A DNA stretch of 64,000 bases from Paludibacteraceae bacterium (GTDB lineage: Bacteria; Bacteroidota; Bacteroidia; Bacteroidales; Paludibacteraceae): positions 21,558-85,557 of the forward strand of contig JAKSKX010000005.1 in assembly GCA_024401535.1 (NCBI GenBank), written 5' to 3'. The stretch's first letter is position 1; each line of letters begins with the position of its first letter. Below the pieces are notes generated by a model. That model had not been told where the DNA came from. It saw nothing but the letters and a program-made list of their open reading frames with translations, and made no database searches. Positions 61,178 through 64,000 of the stretch are shown in pieces. A program made the translations under genes and the position numbers.

Positions 61178-62380
61178 ATGTTCTATAGTTTGTTAAGAGA
61201 GATTTCAATACCAGGTTCAAACTTGATCAGTTATGTGACTTTCCGTTCTGGTCTTGCTTTTGTATTGTCTTTGCTTTTTGTTATCTGCTTCGGCAAGAGA
61301 CTTATCCAGTGGTTGCAGAAACACCAGTTGGGAGAGATTGTCAGAGATTTGGATCTAGCAGGACAGATGTCCAAGAAGGGTACTCCAACTATGGGAGGTA
61401 TCATCATCATCGGTGGTATTGTAGTTCCTTGCCTCCTTGTCGGTGATCTTTCCAATATCTATATGATAATAATGCTCATTACTACTTTGTGGCTTGGAGC
61501 GTTAGGTGGTATTGACGACTACATCAAGTGCATCAAGAAGGACAAGGAGGGACTTCCTGGAAGGTACAAGATTGTAGGTCAGGTTGGTATAGGTTTGATA
61601 ATTGGCCTTGCTCTTTACATGAACAATGATGTTGTAATCAGAGAGAATACAGCTACAGTTAAGCAGAACGTGGAGGTTGTTGAGTACGCCAAGAGCGAGA
61701 AGTCAACAAAGACAACTATCCCCTTCGTCAAGAACCATAACTTTGACTATTCCTCGATATTCAGTTTTGCCGGTGAGAATGCGCAGACTCTTGGCTGGAT
61801 ATTCTTTGTCCTTGTAACAATCTTTGTGATTACTGCAACAAGTAACGGAGCAAACCTAACAGATGGACTTGACGGACTAGCTGTAGGAACTTCTGCGATA
61901 ATAGGTGTGGCGCTTGGTATTCTTGCCTATGTGTCATCGCATCATGAGTTTGCAAGTTACCTGAATATTATGTATATACCGAAGTCGGAGGAATTAGTGG
62001 TATTCCTTTGTGCTTTCGTCGGAGCAACACTAGGTTTCTTGTGGTACAACTCTTTCCCAGCACAAATCTTTATGGGAGATACAGGAAGCCTTATGCTAGG
62101 AGGTGTGATTGCTGCGGTTGCAATGATTATACGTAAGGAGCTTCTGCTTCCAATCCTTTGCGGTGTGTTCTTTGTAGAAAACCTTTCGGTAATGCTTCAG
62201 GTGTCTTACTTCAAATATACAAAGAAAAAATATGGCGAGGGCAGAAGAATCTTCCTTATGTCTCCGCTTCACCACCATTACCAGAAGAAGGGAATACCGG
62301 AGTCAAAGATTGTGACAAGATTCATTATCGTGGGTATCCTTCTTGCTGCACTGACTTTGGTAACATTGAAGATCAGATAA
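61178..62380 (+). CDS. mraY: Phospho-N-acetylmuramoyl-pentapeptide transferase
   Basis: A 400-aa inner-membrane enzyme with about ten membrane segments that makes lipid I. Signatures are [47 protein letters not shown] (catalytic DD region) and [16 protein letters not shown] with [11 protein letters not shown]. The length, slightly above the 360 aa of E. coli, reflects a longer loop at about 160-200 that is usual in Bacteroidetes. Confidence 0.96.
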   Translation: MFYSLLREISIPGSNLISYVTFRSGLAFVLSLLFVICFGKRLIQWLQKHQLGEIVRDLDLAGQMSKKGTPTMGGIIIIGGIVVPCLLVGDLSNIYMIIMLITTLWLGALGGIDDYIKCIKKDKEGLPGRYKIVGQVGIGLIIGLALYMNNDVVIRENTATVKQNVEVVEYAKSEKSTKTTIPFVKNHNFDYSSIFSFAGENAQTLGWIFFVLVTIFVITATSNGANLTDGLDGLAVGTSAIIGVALGILAYVSSHHEFASYLNIMYIPKSEELVVFLCAFVGATLGFLWYNSFPAQIFMGDTGSLMLGGVIAAVAMIIRKELLLPILCGVFFVENLSVMLQVSYFKYTKKKYGEGRRIFLMSPLHHHYQKKGIPESKIVTRFIIVGILLAALTLVTLKIR

Positions 62381-62445
62381 TAGAATTGAATGTTATTTTG
62401 TAGAGTCAAAATAAAAGAGAATAAAAGATAAAGATATAGAGAAAA

Positions 62446-63780
62446 ATGAAGAGAATTGTTGTACTTGGAGCAGGAGAAAGCGGAGTAGGTTCTGCAATCT
62501 TGGCACAGAAGCAGGGGTTCGACGTGTTTGTGTCGGACATGTCTGCAATCAAAGACAAGTATAAGGACGAGCTTAACCGTCATGCCATTTCCTGGGAGGA
62601 GGGCAAGCATACTGAGGAACTGATCCTTAATGCTGACGAGGTTATAAAGAGCCCTGGTATTCCTGAGACAGCTCCCCTTATTCTTAAACTAAAGGCTAAG
62701 GGAACCAGTATCATTTCAGAGATAGAGTTTGCAGGCAGATATACTAACTCAAAGATGGTTTGTATTACAGGTAGTAACGGTAAGACTACCACTACTACGC
62801 TTGTTCACTACATATTCTCTCGTGCAGGTCTTGATGCTTCTTTGGCAGGAAATATTGGTTTCAGTTTGGCTCGTCAGGTAGCAGAGGATCCACACGACAT
62901 CTATGTCATCGAGTTGTCAAGCTTCCAGCTTGATGGAATGAAGGAGTTCAAGGCTGACATAGCAATACTATTGAATATTACTCCAGACCATTTGGACAGA
63001 TACGACCATTGTTTCCAGAACTACATCGACTCAAAGATGAGAATCGTTCAGAATATGACAGAGAACGATCACTTTATCTTCTGGAATGATGATCCTATTT
63101 TGAAGAAGGAGATAGCAAAGAGAGACATCAAGGCTCAAATGCATCCTTTTTCTATAACAGAGAAGGACGGTATGTCTGCATACTCAGAGAATAATAAAAT
63201 GATAATTAACGCTAATAACACAAAGTTCGAAATGAATATAGAGGATATCTTGCTAAAGGGACAGCATAACACATATAACTCAATGTCAGCTGGTATTGCT
63301 GCACAAGTACAGAATATTACTAACGAGAGCATCCGTAACGCCTTCTCCAGCTTTACTGGTGTGGAGCACAGACTTGAACCTGTGGCAAAGGTTCGTGGCG
63401 TTATGTTCATCAATGACTCTAAGGCTACTAATGTTAATTCATGCTGGTATGCGCTTCAGTGTATGACTACTCCTGTTGTACTTATCCTAGGAGGTAAGGA
63501 CAAGGGTAACGACTATTCAGAGATCGTTCCTTTTGTAAAGGAGAAAGTCAAGGCTATTGTTTGTCTTGGAGTTGATAACAGCAAGCTTCATTCAGTATTT
63601 GACGGAATGGTACCTAACATCGCTGATGCTTCCTCAATGCAGGAGGCAGTAGAGAAATGTTTCGCATTTTCTGCCAAAGGCGATACTGTTCTTCTTTCAC
63701 CTTGTTGTGCAAGCTTCGATTTGTTCAAGAGTTACGAGGACAGAGGTGCACAGTTCAAGGATTGTGTGAAGAATCTATAA
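62446..63780 (+). CDS. murD: UDP-MurNAc-L-Ala:D-Glu ligase
   Basis: A 444-aa Mur ligase that adds D-glutamate. It has the N-terminal IVVLGAGESGVGSAILAQK, the ATP loop CITGSNGKTTTTTLVHY, ELSSFQLDGM, LNITPDHLDRY, HRLEPVAKVRGVMFINDSKA (HRxE) and GGKDKGNDYSEI. Normal length. It ends 86 bases before ftsW; the gap contains a long hairpin. Confidence 0.95.
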   Translation: MKRIVVLGAGESGVGSAILAQKQGFDVFVSDMSAIKDKYKDELNRHAISWEEGKHTEELILNADEVIKSPGIPETAPLILKLKAKGTSIISEIEFAGRYTNSKMVCITGSNGKTTTTTLVHYIFSRAGLDASLAGNIGFSLARQVAEDPHDIYVIELSSFQLDGMKEFKADIAILLNITPDHLDRYDHCFQNYIDSKMRIVQNMTENDHFIFWNDDPILKKEIAKRDIKAQMHPFSITEKDGMSAYSENNKMIINANNTKFEMNIEDILLKGQHNTYNSMSAGIAAQVQNITNESIRNAFSSFTGVEHRLEPVAKVRGVMFINDSKATNVNSCWYALQCMTTPVVLILGGKDKGNDYSEIVPFVKEKVKAIVCLGVDNSKLHSVFDGMVPNIADASSMQEAVEKCFAFSAKGDTVLLSPCCASFDLFKSYEDRGAQFKDCVKNL

Positions 63781-63789
63781 GGAATAAAA

Positions 63790-63828
63790 AGGGAAGAAGA
63801 GAACTCCCCGTTTGTTCTATTCTTCCCT
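63790..63828 (+). other. Long hairpin between murD and ftsW
   Basis: AGGGAAGAA-G-AGAAC (63790-63804) pairs with GTTCT-A-TTCTTCCCT (63814-63828). It lacks a T run, so it is more likely a processing or attenuation structure in the operon than a full terminator. Confidence 0.5.
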
Positions 63829-63866
63829 CATTATACAAAGAACAATTTTAATAACAAAGAATTACA

Positions 63867-64000
63867 ATGACAGCACAAACAGGAATTAAATCCTTCTTGA
63901 ATAATCTCTGCCAAGGTTCGAAAGGAATTTGGTGGGTTGTCGGTATCCTATACCTTATATCGTTTGTTTCAGTTTACGGCTCTCTGGAGTCGATTCGTGG
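63867..64000 (+). CDS. ftsW: Cell-division protein FtsW, N-terminal fragment
   Basis: The gene runs off the right edge; 44 residues are visible. After a short cytoplasmic part comes a first membrane helix (GIWWVVGILYLISFVSVYGS) like the first helix of SEDS-family FtsW. The place directly after murD is the conserved one for ftsW. FtsW is the septal glycosyltransferase partner of the ftsI product. The call relies mainly on position. Confidence 0.75.
   Translation, partial: MTAQTGIKSFLNNLCQGSKGIWWVVGILYLISFVSVYGSLESIR

Overview
The window looks like chromosome from a Bacteroidales bacterium, probably a gut or rumen type. The evidence is: Bacteroidetes-style promoters (TTG at about -33, TAnnTTTG at -7); almost no Shine-Dalgarno sites; lipoproteins with charged residues after the lipid cysteine; type IX secretion signals (type B on a 1375-aa protein, type A on a rhamnogalacturonan lyase); and families typical of the phylum (PCMD, DUF2723, DUF1599, BT_3928-like DoxX, ABC-F). 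No rRNA, phage, IS element or CRISPR array was seen. I do not name a genus.

Layout. 1-3.3 kb (+): end of a sugar transporter, a glutaminyl-cyclase-like M28 lipoprotein, a candidate small RNA, a surface lipoprotein and a small DNA-binding-like protein. 3.3-17.1 kb (-): rnhB, a flippase, an ABC-F ATPase, a PCMD protein, a DedA-type protein, a membrane protein, purD, a NodB deacetylase, a giant DUF2723 membrane protein, a small lipoprotein, and metK with a long leader that carries a SAM-II-like aptamer and an intrinsic terminator. 17.2-20.4 kb: a near-perfect sigma-54 promoter in front of a short structured transcript, a GLUG-type protein, an AlkD-like protein and an unusual 42-bp tandem repeat. 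20.4-24.5 kb (+): a DUF6261-like protein, ruvX, def, DUF1599 and DoxX, visibly richer in G/C-ending codons than its surroundings. 24.5-31 kb: two glycosyltransferases, the giant T9SS cargo protein and tRNA-Pro. 31.4-34.4 kb: phospholipid synthesis (cdsA, psd, pssA) with a KdsD-like isomerase. 34.6-39.3 kb: lysS, gpsA, a small secreted protein and pgi. 39.4-44.5 kb: a lipoprotein with an 8-G tract, the pectin lyase and a frameshifted WG-repeat gene. 44.6-55.4 kb: a CYTH protein, topA, small conserved proteins, a tail-anchored leucine-rich-repeat protein, TauE, an SDR, a 900-aa coiled-coil protein and holB. 55.8-64 kb: the start of the dcw cell-wall/division cluster (mraZ, rsmH, ftsL, ftsI, murE, mraY, murD, ftsW).

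How it works together: most genes are housekeeping (envelope lipid, peptidoglycan, tRNA charging, central carbon, DNA maintenance), with accessory genes for secreted cargo, glycan degradation and surface glycan synthesis. The least ordinary signals are non-coding: the metK leader, the sigma-54 transcript, two further promoter-hairpin-terminator units, the 42-bp repeat array, and paired MraZ-like operators before the dcw cluster. Homopolymer-linked frame breaks in the 39-44 kb block suggest either phase variation or consensus errors.
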